NCBI GenBank assembly: GCA_003244185.1 | Contig: QHBT01000008.1 | Coordinates: 42,854 to 106,853 of the forward strand | Source of the DNA: Candidatus Dormiibacter spiritus | GTDB lineage: Bacteria; Chloroflexota; Dormibacteria; Dormibacterales; Dormibacteraceae | Direction: 5' to 3' | Length of the DNA: 64,000 nt | Shown here: positions 25,483-33,448 of the stretch, piece by piece | How positions within the stretch are numbered: the first letter of the stretch is position 1 | Layout: every line of letters begins with the position of its first letter | Notes under the pieces: model-generated | The model's input: only the letters and a program-made list of their open reading frames with translations | Databases searched by the model: none | Told to the model about the DNA's origin: nothing | Program-made: the position numbers and the translations under genes

Positions 25483-26823
25483 TTGAGCGCTCGGCCCCTG
25501 CTAGTGAGCCTGGCGGCTCTGCTCACCTTTGCCTGCGGCGGTACGCCGGCGCCGACCGGCGGCGCGACACCGACTGCGCAGGCCAACGTCGGCAAGGTCG
25601 AGTTCCTCTCCTCGCAGGGGCAGGCTGTGAACGAGGCCGAGGGAATGCGCAAGCAGGTGCTGGCAGGATTCAATGGCACACCTGACTTCAACACTTCATT
25701 GACCGGCGGCCAGATGGTGCCCAAACTGCTCGCCGAGCACCAAGCCTCGAAGGTGGATGTCGACCTCGTAGGTGACGTTCACGGTGACATGGTCCCACTT
25801 CAGTCGGCAGGAGCACTCCAGGACCTCACTCCCCTGCTGCAGAGGTTGGCGAAGGATCGGAAGTTCAACCCGCAGCTTGTCGCGTACGGCAAGCTCGGGA
25901 CCCAGAAGCAGTACTACATCCCCTGGCTGCAGGCCACCTACATGATGGTGGTCAACAAGAAGGCGCTCCAATACCTTCCCAAGGGCGCGGACGTCAACAG
26001 CCTCACCTATGACCAGTTGGCGCAGTGGGGCGAGAACATTCAGAAGGCGACGGGAGAAAAGAAGATCGGGATCCCGGCCGCCACCGGCAGTCGAGGTGGT
26101 CTCTTGAACCGGTTCGTCCAGGGCTATCTCTACCCCTCCTACACCGGCGGTGAGGTGAGCGGTTTCAAGTCGCCGGGGGCGGTCCAAGCCTGGCAGCTGA
26201 TGAAGCGGCTGTGGGCGGTCACCAATCCCCAGTCCACCAACTACGGCTTCATGCAGGAGCCGCTGCAGTCAGGTGAGGTCTGGGTGGCGTGGGATCATCA
26301 GGCGAGGCTCATCGACGCCCTGAAAAACCTTCCCGACCAGTTCCAGGCGGTGCCGGCGCCCAGCGGACCGAAGGGGCTGGGATACATGTCAGTGGTCGCC
26401 GGTCTGGCGATTCCGGTGGGAGCACCCAACCAGAAGGGAGCGGAGGCGCTGATCGACTACTTGACGCGACCTGACAACCAGAAGAAGACCACAGCCGTCG
26501 TCGGCTTCTTTCCAGTCCTGACCGACGTCAGCGTGAGCGGCAGCGACGCGCCGCCGGGAGTCGGTGCCGAGGCAGGTGCAGCCGGCAAGCAGACCAACGC
26601 CAAGAAGGCACTGCCGGCGCTGCTCCCGGTCGGGCTGGGCGCGAAGGACGGCGAGTTCAACAAGGCCTACTTCGACACCTTCACGCGCATCGTCCTCCAC
26701 AACGAGGACATACAGACAGTGCTCAGCGACGAGGCCAAACAGCTGCAATCACTGCTCGACACCGCCAAGGCGCCCTGCTGGCCGCCGGATCCACCGAGCA
26801 CCGGGACGTGTCAGGTCAGGTAG
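25483..26823 (+). CDS. Extracellular solute-binding lipoprotein, MalE-like (SBP family 1)
   Basis: 446 residues. Lipoprotein signal LAALLTFAC with acylated Cys18, a Thr/Pro/Ala linker, then a family-1 binding fold: VEFLSSQGQAVNE, FNTSLTGGQMVPKLL, YIPWLQATYMMVVNKKAL, and GLAIPVGAPNQKGAEALIDY. The start TTG 25483 is chosen because GAGGAGGTGA lies six bases upstream; a GTG at 25462 precedes that site and would leave it unused. It would feed a sugar, polyol or similar solute to the permeases encoded next. The gene overlaps the first permease by 16 bp. Confidence 0.88.
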   Translation: MSARPLLVSLAALLTFACGGTPAPTGGATPTAQANVGKVEFLSSQGQAVNEAEGMRKQVLAGFNGTPDFNTSLTGGQMVPKLLAEHQASKVDVDLVGDVHGDMVPLQSAGALQDLTPLLQRLAKDRKFNPQLVAYGKLGTQKQYYIPWLQATYMMVVNKKALQYLPKGADVNSLTYDQLAQWGENIQKATGEKKIGIPAATGSRGGLLNRFVQGYLYPSYTGGEVSGFKSPGAVQAWQLMKRLWAVTNPQSTNYGFMQEPLQSGEVWVAWDHQARLIDALKNLPDQFQAVPAPSGPKGLGYMSVVAGLAIPVGAPNQKGAEALIDYLTRPDNQKKTTAVVGFFPVLTDVSVSGSDAPPGVGAEAGAAGKQTNAKKALPALLPVGLGAKDGEFNKAYFDTFTRIVLHNEDIQTVLSDEAKQLQSLLDTAKAPCWPPDPPSTGTCQVR

Positions 26824-27728
26824 AGGCGCCTGCTCTGCGCGCGGCGGCCGGCCGCCCGCGGCCGGCAGTCAGGTTCAACCGGCGGCAGCTCGAGCCCTAT
26901 GCACTCCTGGCCCCGGCCACCATCTTCATGACCCTTTTCTTCGCCTGGCCGGCTCTCCAGACGCTCCTGATCGCCTTCCAGTCGGCCCAGGGGTCGTTCA
27001 CGCTCGACAACTTCGGGGCCATGGCTCGGGACACCGACTTTCGCCTCGCGGTGCGCAACACGCTGCTGCTGCTGGTTCTCATCATCCCGATCGAGACCAC
27101 CATCGCGCTCGTGATGGCCGTCCTGGCCCAGAGCCGCCTTTTCGGTAGGGACGTGATGCTCTACATCTGGAGCATCCCGCTGGCTGTTTCCGACCTTGCC
27201 GCCGGCCTGGTCTGGTTTTCCATCTTCACCTCCCACGGCTACCTGAATTCAGTCCTTCAGGATCTCCACCTGATCGCTCACCCGGTTGGCTTTCTGGACT
27301 ACAACAACCTCGGCGGGCTGGTCACGGCGATAGTGCTGGCTGAGGTCTGGCGGAGCATGTCGCTGGTCATGGTGATCATCATGTCAGGCATCCAGGCCAT
27401 TCCGCCCGAGCTCGATGAGGCGGCCGAAAGCCTCGGCGCAGGCGCCTGGCAGCGCTTCTGGAAGGTCACGCTGCCCCTCCTCAAGCCCACCCTCCAGGTC
27501 GCCTTGATCCTTCGCACCACCACGGCCTTCCAGGTGTTCGGGGTGGTGCTGGCCCTCGCCGGCAGCGCGCTGCCCGTGCTGGCAGTCAAGAGCGAAAGCT
27601 GGGTGACTGAATACCGCAATTACCAGCTGGCAGCCACGTACGCGATCCTGATCCTCGTGCTCTCGTCCTTGAGCACTGTCGGCTACCTCCTCTTACTGCG
27701 AACGCCGCGGGAGGTTTTCCAACGATGA
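26808..27728 (+). CDS. ABC transporter permease, MalF/UgpA-like
   Basis: 306 residues, six predicted helices starting near residue 32 (ALLAPATIFMTLFFAWPAL). The EAA loop PELDEAAESLGAGAWQRF docks the ATPase. It starts with GTG 26808 inside the end of the binding-protein gene (16-bp overlap), so translation is coupled. It has no extended periplasmic insert like E. coli MalF, and is closer to the short UgpA/AraP group. It pairs with the MalG-like protein of the next gene. Confidence 0.9.
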   Translation: MSGQVEAPALRAAAGRPRPAVRFNRRQLEPYALLAPATIFMTLFFAWPALQTLLIAFQSAQGSFTLDNFGAMARDTDFRLAVRNTLLLLVLIIPIETTIALVMAVLAQSRLFGRDVMLYIWSIPLAVSDLAAGLVWFSIFTSHGYLNSVLQDLHLIAHPVGFLDYNNLGGLVTAIVLAEVWRSMSLVMVIIMSGIQAIPPELDEAAESLGAGAWQRFWKVTLPLLKPTLQVALILRTTTAFQVFGVVLALAGSALPVLAVKSESWVTEYRNYQLAATYAILILVLSSLSTVGYLLLLRTPREVFQR

Positions 27729-28561
27729 GCGCGGCCATCCGGCGCCACCGCCGGCGAGCATCGCCTCAACGTCAGCTGGCCTACGCCGCAGCGGGACTGA
27801 TCACCGCCTTCATGCTGTTCCCTCTGTACCTGATAGGGGTCGCCGCGTTGCAGCCGCGCACAGCGGTTTTCGATTACCCGCGGGCCCTCTATCCGAGCCC
27901 CTTCTCGATCGAGTCGGTGGCCTTCTTCCTCAGCGCGACCGGCATCCTGCCCGCCCTCGGCCGCAGCCTGCTGATCGGCGTCATGACAGTTGTCTTGGCG
28001 CTCGCGCTGGGCTGCCCCGCCGGCTACGCGATCGCCCGCTACCGGTTTGCCGGCCGCGACTTGGTCCAGCTGCTGATCGTGAGCGTCCGCGCCTTTCCCA
28101 TCCTCATCCTGGCCATTCCGCTGGCAGTCACCTTCATCAACTGGAACCTGTACGACAGCGTCCTGTCAGTGGCGCTGGTGCACACAGTCATGGCCCTTCC
28201 CTTGACGATCCTGCTGGCGGCCAGCGTCTTCCTGCGCATACCGAGCGAGCTCGAGGAGGCGGCCATGAGCATGGGCACCAGTCGCTTCGGCGCTGTCTGG
28301 CGGATCGTGCTTCCGCTTTCGCGACCGGGATTGGGAGCAGCAGCGCTTTTCGCGTTCGTGCTCTCCTGGAACGAGGTCTTTGCGGCCGCCGTGTTGACAG
28401 TGCGCAATCCGACCCTGCCGGCTCAAATCGTGGGTGCGCTGGGCCAGTCCCCCCTGCCCTTCCGGTTTGCCGGTGGCCTGGCTCTTACTCTCCCCGCCTT
28501 GGTGTTTATCTTCTTCATGCGTCCCTACCTGTTCAGCGCCTTCGGCCAGGCACGGCGCTGA
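27725..28561 (+). CDS. ABC transporter permease, MalG/UgpE-like
   Basis: 278 residues, six helices. EAA loop SELEEAAMSMGTSRFGAVW, followed by the usual RIVLPLSRPGLGAAALF and VLSWNEVFAAAVL signatures of MalG-type subunits. ATG overlaps the stop of the preceding permease by 4 bp. Together with its partner it builds the import channel. Confidence 0.92.
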   Translation: MSAAIRRHRRRASPQRQLAYAAAGLITAFMLFPLYLIGVAALQPRTAVFDYPRALYPSPFSIESVAFFLSATGILPALGRSLLIGVMTVVLALALGCPAGYAIARYRFAGRDLVQLLIVSVRAFPILILAIPLAVTFINWNLYDSVLSVALVHTVMALPLTILLAASVFLRIPSELEEAAMSMGTSRFGAVWRIVLPLSRPGLGAAALFAFVLSWNEVFAAAVLTVRNPTLPAQIVGALGQSPLPFRFAGGLALTLPALVFIFFMRPYLFSAFGQARR

Positions 28562-28565
28562 CGCC

Positions 28566-29633
28566 ATGGCGGAGATCACAATCGAGTCCATCAGCAAGTC
28601 TTTTTCGGGCGTCAAGGCAGTCGACAACGTCTCCCTGACCATCCACGATGGCGAGTTCATGGTTTTGCTCGGCCCCAGTGGATGCGGCAAAACCACGCTC
28701 CTGCGCCTCATCGCGGGGTTCGATCTGCCAGACGCCGGCAGAATTTCGATCGGCGATCGGGATGTCACTGTTTCGCCGCCCGGGCGTCGCGACATCGCGA
28801 TGGTGTTTCAGAGCTACGCGCTCTTTCCCCATCTCCGCGTGTTCGACAACGTCGCCTTCGGCCTGCGCATGCATCATGTGGCCAGAGAAGAGGTGACGTC
28901 ACGGGTCCGCGAGGCGGCGGAGCTGATGGGCATCGATGCCTTCCTGAACCGCTATCCCACGCAGTTGAGCGGCGGCCAACGGCAGCGCGTAGCGGTGGCC
29001 AGAGCCCTCGTGATGAGGCCTTCGGTGATACTGATGGACGAACCGCTGAGTAATCTCGACGCCCTGCTTCGGCTTCAGATGCGCGCCGAACTGAAGCACC
29101 TACTGCAGGACATCAAGACGACTACCGTCTACGTTACGCATGACCAGGTCGAAGCCCTGAGCATGGGCGACCGCACAGCCGTGATGCGAGATGGCGCCAT
29201 CCTGCAGTGCGCTTCGCCGATGGAGGTCTACGACCGCCCGGGCGACGTCTTCGTGGCTACCTTCATCGGGAATCCTCCGATGAACATAGTTCGTGGTGTG
29301 GCCCGGGATTCAACAGTGGCCGTGGAAGGAGTGGAGGTGCGGCTGCCCGAGGCCAGCAACTTTCCGGCGGCCGCCGAGGTCACCGTGGGCATCCGGGCCG
29401 AAAACATCGAAGTGCATAGTGAGCCCCACCACGGGGCCCTTCCCGCGACCGTGGCGGTCATCGAGCCGTTGGGATCGCACCTGCTATTGACGCTCGCCGC
29501 TGGCGCCGAGACCATAAAGGCGTCAGTTCGGACTGACTTTCCGGTCAAGCGGGGCGATTCGGTGTGGCTGGAGCTGAGAGAGGGGAGTGTGAGGCTGCTT
29601 GGTGCCGTTACCGAATCCGCGCGATCGACCTGA
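28566..29633 (+). CDS. ABC transporter ATP-binding protein, MalK/UgpC/PotA-like
   Basis: 355 residues from ATG 28566, 4 bp after the MalG-like gene. Walker A GPSGCGKTT, Q-loop VFQSYALFPHLRV, signature [15 protein letters not shown], Walker B VILMDEPLSNLD and switch His in VTHDQVEAL. The C-terminal TOBE/OB domain (from about residue 240: FIGNPPMNIVRGV, GIRAENIEV) is typical of carbohydrate and polyamine ATPases. Only one ATPase is encoded, so it would act as a homodimer. The upstream in-frame extension overlaps the permease gene and lacks homology, so it is not used. Confidence 0.92.
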   Translation: MAEITIESISKSFSGVKAVDNVSLTIHDGEFMVLLGPSGCGKTTLLRLIAGFDLPDAGRISIGDRDVTVSPPGRRDIAMVFQSYALFPHLRVFDNVAFGLRMHHVAREEVTSRVREAAELMGIDAFLNRYPTQLSGGQRQRVAVARALVMRPSVILMDEPLSNLDALLRLQMRAELKHLLQDIKTTTVYVTHDQVEALSMGDRTAVMRDGAILQCASPMEVYDRPGDVFVATFIGNPPMNIVRGVARDSTVAVEGVEVRLPEASNFPAAAEVTVGIRAENIEVHSEPHHGALPATVAVIEPLGSHLLLTLAAGAETIKASVRTDFPVKRGDSVWLELREGSVRLLGAVTESARST

Positions 29634-29691
29634 GGAGGACCCTGGTGTAGAGCCCGCGGCTTGCCCGGCCAGGCCCTCCGAACGGCCGGGC

Positions 29692-29697
29692 TAGGCT
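29692..29697 (+). promoter_or_regulatory. -10 element of leaderless pyrE
   Basis: TAGGCT ends exactly six bases before GTG 29704. A GC-rich inverted repeat (CGGCTTG...AACGGCCGGG) lies just upstream. No Shine-Dalgarno sequence is present. Confidence 0.55.
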
Positions 29698-29703
29698 ATC
29701 AGC

Positions 29704-30231
29704 GTGATTGCGCCTGACCTCAACACTCTGGCCCGGGATCTGGCGGCGGCAGCGTACTTGGAGGGCGACTTCGTCCTTCGCTCCGGCCGTCACTCGCAGT
29801 ACTACTTCGACAAGTACCTGTTCGAAACCCAGCCCTCGCTGCTGCGCCGGACGGGGCGGGCGCTGGCCAGGCTGGTACCCCCTACCACGCAGCGGCTGGC
29901 AGCGCCCGAGCTGGGCGCCATTCTGGTCGGCGGAGTGGTGTCGCTGGAGCTGGATCTGCCGCTCGTCCTCGTCCGCAAACAAGCCAAGGAGTATGGCACC
30001 GCGCGCTCGTTGGAGGGCCGGCTCGAGCCAGGTGAGAAGGTCACCGTGATCGAGGACGTGCTGACCACCGGGGGGGCCGCCATTGACGCCATCACCAAGC
30101 TGCGCGACGCCGGCGCGGACGTGACCTGTCTCCTGGGCGTGCTGGACCGGGAGGAGGGCGCTCGGGAGGCAATCGAAGGGCTGGGAGTGACGTTCAAACC
30201 GCTTTTCCGCAAGTCAGACCTGGGTGTCTGA
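29704..30231 (+). CDS. pyrE: Orotate phosphoribosyltransferase
   Basis: 175 residues from GTG 29704. It converts orotate and PRPP to OMP in pyrimidine synthesis. PRPP-binding motif VIEDVLTTGGAAIDAI; orotate-side signatures FVLRSGRHSQYYFDKY and VRKQAKEYGT. The start is fixed by the leaderless -10 spacing. It overlaps the dihydroorotase gene by 8 bp, so the two consecutive pathway enzymes are co-translated. Slightly shorter than E. coli PyrE (213), closer to archaeal and Gram-positive forms. Confidence 0.93.
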   Translation: MIAPDLNTLARDLAAAAYLEGDFVLRSGRHSQYYFDKYLFETQPSLLRRTGRALARLVPPTTQRLAAPELGAILVGGVVSLELDLPLVLVRKQAKEYGTARSLEGRLEPGEKVTVIEDVLTTGGAAIDAITKLRDAGADVTCLLGVLDREEGAREAIEGLGVTFKPLFRKSDLGV

Positions 30232-31597
30232 CTTCGTCATCCGGGGAGCTCTGGTCCTCACTGGCGAAGGCCCTCGCCCGGTTGACGTCAGTGTGAGAGA
30301 CGGGTTGCTGGAGGCGGTCGGCAAGGTCCCGGAGACCGGGCTGGAGACGGTTCGGGCTGCGGGGCTCTGGCTTCTGCCCGGCGCCATCGACGCCCACGTT
30401 CACAGCCGGGACCCCGGCCTGCCAGAGAAGGAGGACTTCATCTCGCTCACCCGCGCGGCGGCCGCGGGGGGCGTCACCACGCTGGTGGACATGCCGAACA
30501 CGGTGCCCGCGGTGGACAGCCCTGCAGTGTTCCTGGAGAAAGTGGAGCGCCTCAGTGATCGCTCTCTGGTGGACTTCGGTCTGTGGGGCATCCTCCGCTC
30601 CTCCTCCCAGCCGGACGACCTGCTCGGGCTGCTCGACGCCGGCGCCATGGGCATCAAGGCGCTGCTCGGCTATGCGCTCAGCAAGGAGGACGGCCGGGTC
30701 ATCTACACCCTCGACTTTGGCCAGCCGGGCATCGAGGCACCGCCCGACTATGGCAGCCTCGTTCGCCTCGCACCCGTGCTCGCCCGGGTCGACGGCGTGC
30801 TCGCCGTTCACGCGGAGGACCCGGGCGTGCTGCGGGAGCTGGAGAGGCCGGCCGACTCGTACGCGGAGCTCCTCGCGGGCCGGCCGGCCCTGGCGGAGGC
30901 GATAGCGATTGCGGCCCTGGGTCAGATCTCACTGGCGACAGGTGTCCGCGTTCGCGTGGTGCATATCTCGAGCGAGCTGGGCTTGAAGGCGGCTCGCTTG
31001 GCGCAGGCGGCTGGCGCCCGGCTGGATCTGGAAACCTGTCCCCACTACCTCTGGCTCAGCGCCGAGGACGCAGAGCGCCTAGGGCCGGCGATGAAGGTCT
31101 ACCCGCCGGTGAAGCAGCCCGCAGACCGAACGGCTCTCATCGCGGCTGTCAAGGATGGCCTCATCCCAACCGTGGCGACAGACCATGCGCCTCACACCGA
31201 CGAGGAGAAGCTGGCCCGCTCCTGGGCCGACACCGCGCCGGGCAGCCCGGGGGTTCAGATGCTCTATCTGAGCTGCCTGGAGCTGGCCCGCCGCCAAGGT
31301 GACCCCTGGTTGGCGGCGCGCTGGGTGGCCGAGGGTCCAGCCCGCGCTCTCAAATTGCACCCCCGGAAGGGCGTGATCGCTCCTGGGGCGGAGGCGGATC
31401 TGGTGCTGGTCGACCCGGCGGCAGCTACTGTCGTCGAACCGAAGATCATGCATTCGCGGCAGAAGCATTCGGCGCTGGACGGCTTGCGGTTCGAGTTTGC
31501 CATCCGCTCGGTGTGGTGCCGGGGGGAGCTGGTGGCGCAGGACGGTCGACCGGTCGGTGCGCCCGGCTGGGGGCGCCTGGTCAGCCCCACCCGTTAG
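30224..31597 (+). CDS. pyrC: Dihydroorotase / cyclic amidohydrolase
   Basis: 457 residues, amidohydrolase superfamily. Metal motifs: DAHVHSRDPG (His-x-His), MGIKALLGY (Lys for carbamylation), VVHISSELG and TCPHYLWL, and ATDHAPHTDEEK (catalytic Asp). These match class I dihydroorotases and allantoinases; the 8-bp overlap with pyrE argues for dihydroorotase, which forms dihydroorotate from carbamoyl aspartate. Start is GTG 30224. The other pyrimidine genes (pyrB, carAB, pyrD, pyrF) are not in the window. A hydantoinase or allantoinase role is the alternative. Confidence 0.88.
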   Translation: MSDFVIRGALVLTGEGPRPVDVSVRDGLLEAVGKVPETGLETVRAAGLWLLPGAIDAHVHSRDPGLPEKEDFISLTRAAAAGGVTTLVDMPNTVPAVDSPAVFLEKVERLSDRSLVDFGLWGILRSSSQPDDLLGLLDAGAMGIKALLGYALSKEDGRVIYTLDFGQPGIEAPPDYGSLVRLAPVLARVDGVLAVHAEDPGVLRELERPADSYAELLAGRPALAEAIAIAALGQISLATGVRVRVVHISSELGLKAARLAQAAGARLDLETCPHYLWLSAEDAERLGPAMKVYPPVKQPADRTALIAAVKDGLIPTVATDHAPHTDEEKLARSWADTAPGSPGVQMLYLSCLELARRQGDPWLAARWVAEGPARALKLHPRKGVIAPGAEADLVLVDPAAATVVEPKIMHSRQKHSALDGLRFEFAIRSVWCRGELVAQDGRPVGAPGWGRLVSPTR

Positions 31598-31650
31598 TCG
31601 TCGCCAGGCGGGAGCGGTTGGCCGCCTGAAGCTGTAGCATCCCAGGCACC

Positions 31651-31911
31651 TTGACGTTGATAGCAGTCCTCATCGTCGTCTGCCTGGTTCTCTTGGCGGT
31701 GGGCTTCCTGGCCCCGCGGCGTTCGCGGCGGCTTCAGCGCGATATCGATAGTGGCAGCGACAAGGCCCAGCGAAAAGCCGACGAAAAGACGCCTGACGCG
31801 CTCACCAAGTTCGTCCAGAAGCCGATCGAGAACGCACGCAAGGCTGCCGACAAGAGCACGGAGGTCGGCCGCGAGGGCCGGGAGAAGGCGTCAGGCGAAG
31901 ACGTCGACTGA
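31651..31911 (+). CDS. Small single-span membrane protein with charged tail
   Basis: 86 residues from TTG 31651. A single hydrophobic helix (LIAVLIVVCLVLLAVGFLA) is followed by a basic RRSRR stop-transfer segment and a highly charged, probably helical tail rich in Lys, Asp and Glu. TAGCAT at 31635-31640 is a likely -10, ten bases before the TTG. It has no recognised domain. Low-complexity but with codon bias consistent with coding. Topology predicts the N terminus outside. Confidence 0.6.
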   Translation: MTLIAVLIVVCLVLLAVGFLAPRRSRRLQRDIDSGSDKAQRKADEKTPDALTKFVQKPIENARKAADKSTEVGREGREKASGEDVD

Positions 31912-31928
31912 GATCGTCTGGGTCTGGC

Positions 31929-32033
31929 GTGAAGCGATGGAGGAAGCCGCTGGTGGTACTTACTCGGGCAGCTACACAGGTTATTCGGGCGGTTGACGCT
32001 GGCTCCTCGGGAGGCGGTATCTCCTCCGGTTGA
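31929..32033 (+). CDS. Possible 34-residue peptide, Gly/Ser-rich C terminus
   Basis: A GTG-initiated frame of 34 codons fills the space up to the convergent metallo-beta-lactamase-fold gene. Its N terminus is basic (KRWRKPLVVLTRAA) and the C terminus is a Gly/Ser tail (DAGSSGGGISSG). No ribosome site or clear -10 is visible, and I recognise no family with certainty. It may be a real small peptide or chance; the N terminus vaguely resembles short KPxLxVLxR-type precursor peptides, but no modifying enzyme is nearby. Confidence 0.25.
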   Translation: MKRWRKPLVVLTRAATQVIRAVDAGSSGGGISSG

Positions 32034-32615
32034 TTAGCCGCGGACCGTCTGAAACACGGGGTTGGAGCGCAGCTCCGCCTCAAGATTCGTGACGGGGCCG
32101 TGGCCGGGATAGATAGCCGTGTTGAGCGGTAGACCAGCCACCCTGGAATGGATGGAGAACAGCTGCTGGCGAAGGTCCGTCTCAGGGCGCTGGGCGCCGA
32201 TCCCGCCGGCCAGCAGCGTGTCACCCGTGAAAAGGTGGTTGCCGACCGAGAAGCAGAGACTGCCCGGTGTGTGGCCGGCGGTGTGGAGCACACGAAGCTG
32301 GAAACGACCGAACTCCAACTCGTCGCCATCGCTCAGGTAGCGATCCGCTGAGCGGAGAAAAGCCTTGGCGTCGGCTATATGCATTCCGGCCTGGGCACCC
32401 GTGGCTTCCTGCAGAGCCGACTTGCCGGCCACGTGACCGGCATGGCCGTGAGTGGCGAGCACCCAGCGAACTTTCTGCCCGGCCAGCTGCTGAAGCACTT
32501 TCCCGGCCGGCTCGACAGGATCGATCACCACCGACTCATTGGTTGCGGTACAGGTGAGAATGAAGCAGTTGACCTCCTTCTCGCCCTGCACCTTGAGGAT
32601 CCCCAGACGTGCCAT
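32034..32615 (-). CDS. Metallo-beta-lactamase-fold hydrolase with altered metal motif
   Basis: 193 residues, glyoxalase II-like MBL fold. The first strands (CFILTCTATNESVVIDP) and later motifs HTAGHTPGSLC, FTGDTLLAGG and YPGHGP are intact. The canonical H-x-H-x-D-H is read as THGHAGHVAG (His56, His58, Gly60, His61): Asp is replaced by Gly, one base away (GGT for GAT). That Asp binds the second metal, so the site may be mononuclear or the enzyme inactive. ATG 32615 is 19 bp from a divergent small gene. Likely ancestral role: thioester hydrolase such as hydroxyacylglutathione hydrolase. Confidence 0.85.
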   Translation of the reverse strand: MARLGILKVQGEKEVNCFILTCTATNESVVIDPVEPAGKVLQQLAGQKVRWVLATHGHAGHVAGKSALQEATGAQAGMHIADAKAFLRSADRYLSDGDELEFGRFQLRVLHTAGHTPGSLCFSVGNHLFTGDTLLAGGIGAQRPETDLRQQLFSIHSRVAGLPLNTAIYPGHGPVTNLEAELRSNPVFQTVRG

Positions 32616-32634
32616 GTTTCTTACCTATACCTAA

Positions 32635-32748
32635 ATGAGGGTTATCGGCATCCTGATGGCCCTCTTGGTGTTGGCCTGGTCGGTCTGGTGGACGGCGGGC
32701 TACATCTGGCGGCGCAGCCGCGCATCGGTCGGCCGCCGCCGCCTCTAG
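32635..32748 (+). CDS. Small 37-residue membrane peptide
   Basis: ATG 32635 to TAG 32748. The first 24 residues (RVIGILMALLVLAWSVWWTAG) form one hydrophobic helix, followed by an Arg-rich tail (WRRSRASVGRRRL), which fits positive-inside topology. It shares a 19-bp AT-rich divergent promoter region with the metallo-beta-lactamase-fold gene. No homology known to me. Confidence 0.4.
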   Translation: MRVIGILMALLVLAWSVWWTAGYIWRRSRASVGRRRL

Positions 32749-32761
32749 CCAGCGCCAAGGC

Positions 32762-33124
32762 TCAGCCTTCCTGCATCCACCACTCCGTGAAGGACGATGC
32801 CATACCGTCCGAGCCCAAGCGGATAAGCCACAGGTTGCTGAAGCGGGTGGCCTCGGCGTCCTTGTACCGTGTCCACCCGCGGACGACGCCGAGGTCACCG
32901 TCGAGCGCGATCACCTCATACCGGAAACTATGGTCGCCCGGCTCATCCCTGCGTTGGAGCCAGCCCTCGACGATCTTGTTGCGCCCGCGCCAGGGCTGCC
33001 GAAAGGGCGCCGTGTAGTACCCCGCGTCCTCAGTGAAGAGAGCCGCGATCTCATGCCTGTCATTGCTGTCCCAGGCGGCGAGATAGGCCTGCAGCCAGGC
33101 CTCGAAATCGGCACGCTGCCTCAT
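32762..33124 (-). CDS. NTF2-like (SnoaL-type) protein
   Basis: 120 residues. The alpha+beta cone fold is suggested by the opening helix FEAWLQAYLAAWDSNDRHEIAALF, then EDAGYYTAPFRQPWRGRNKIV and the alternating strands HSFRYEVIALDGDLGVVRGWTRY, ending FTEWWM. Such proteins bind or isomerise small hydrophobic ligands or serve as dimerisation modules. No catalytic Asp/His pair can be assigned with confidence. It lies 36 bp downstream of the ParA-partner gene on the same strand. Confidence 0.75.
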   Translation of the reverse strand: MRQRADFEAWLQAYLAAWDSNDRHEIAALFTEDAGYYTAPFRQPWRGRNKIVEGWLQRRDEPGDHSFRYEVIALDGDLGVVRGWTRYKDAEATRFSNLWLIRLGSDGMASSFTEWWMQEG

Positions 33125-33160
33125 CAGTTCACGCTTTGTCGCCCCGCCGGGGCAGCCTGG

Positions 33161-33448
33161 TTACTCGGGAGGGGCGGCTTGGAGCTTGTCGCGCAGCTGG
33201 TCGTAGCGCTCGAACTTCTCCAGCGGAAGCTTCGGCTTCGCCCGCTCCGGGTACTTCGCAGCTTGGATAGCATCCAGCAGGAGCTGCACCTCATCGGCCG
33301 CCAGGTGCAGGTGCCGGGAGTGGCGATCCTTGGCCGGCCGCTCCACTACCTCAGTGATAGTGTCCTCGGTCGCCTCCACCACCCGCGGCCGAGTCGGCCG
33401 GAAGAGCTCTTCGGAGCCGGATAGTGAGACACGCTTGAACTTGCTCAT
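33161..33448 (-). CDS. Unknown 95-residue protein coupled to ParA
   Basis: Start ATG 33448 overlaps the stop of the ParA gene by 4 bp (ATGA). The N terminus is basic and disordered-looking (MSKFKRVSLSGSEELFRPTR), followed by acidic and helical segments (LAADEVQLLLDAIQAAKYPE and LEKFERYDQLRDKLQ). It is not ParB: there is no ParB box, CTP-binding or helix-turn-helix motif. ParA-type ATPases are often stimulated by a basic N-terminal peptide of their partner, and this protein fits that pattern. I infer a cargo adaptor or activator for the ParA-like ATPase; function otherwise unknown. Confidence 0.7.
   Translation of the reverse strand: MSKFKRVSLSGSEELFRPTRPRVVEATEDTITEVVERPAKDRHSRHLHLAADEVQLLLDAIQAAKYPERAKPKLPLEKFERYDQLRDKLQAAPPE

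Noticed and set aside
31937..31996. Alternative 19-codon frame with Tyr/Gly/Ser repeats downstream of the small membrane protein gene
   Set aside because: Too short and overlaps the better 34-codon frame; no ribosome site.
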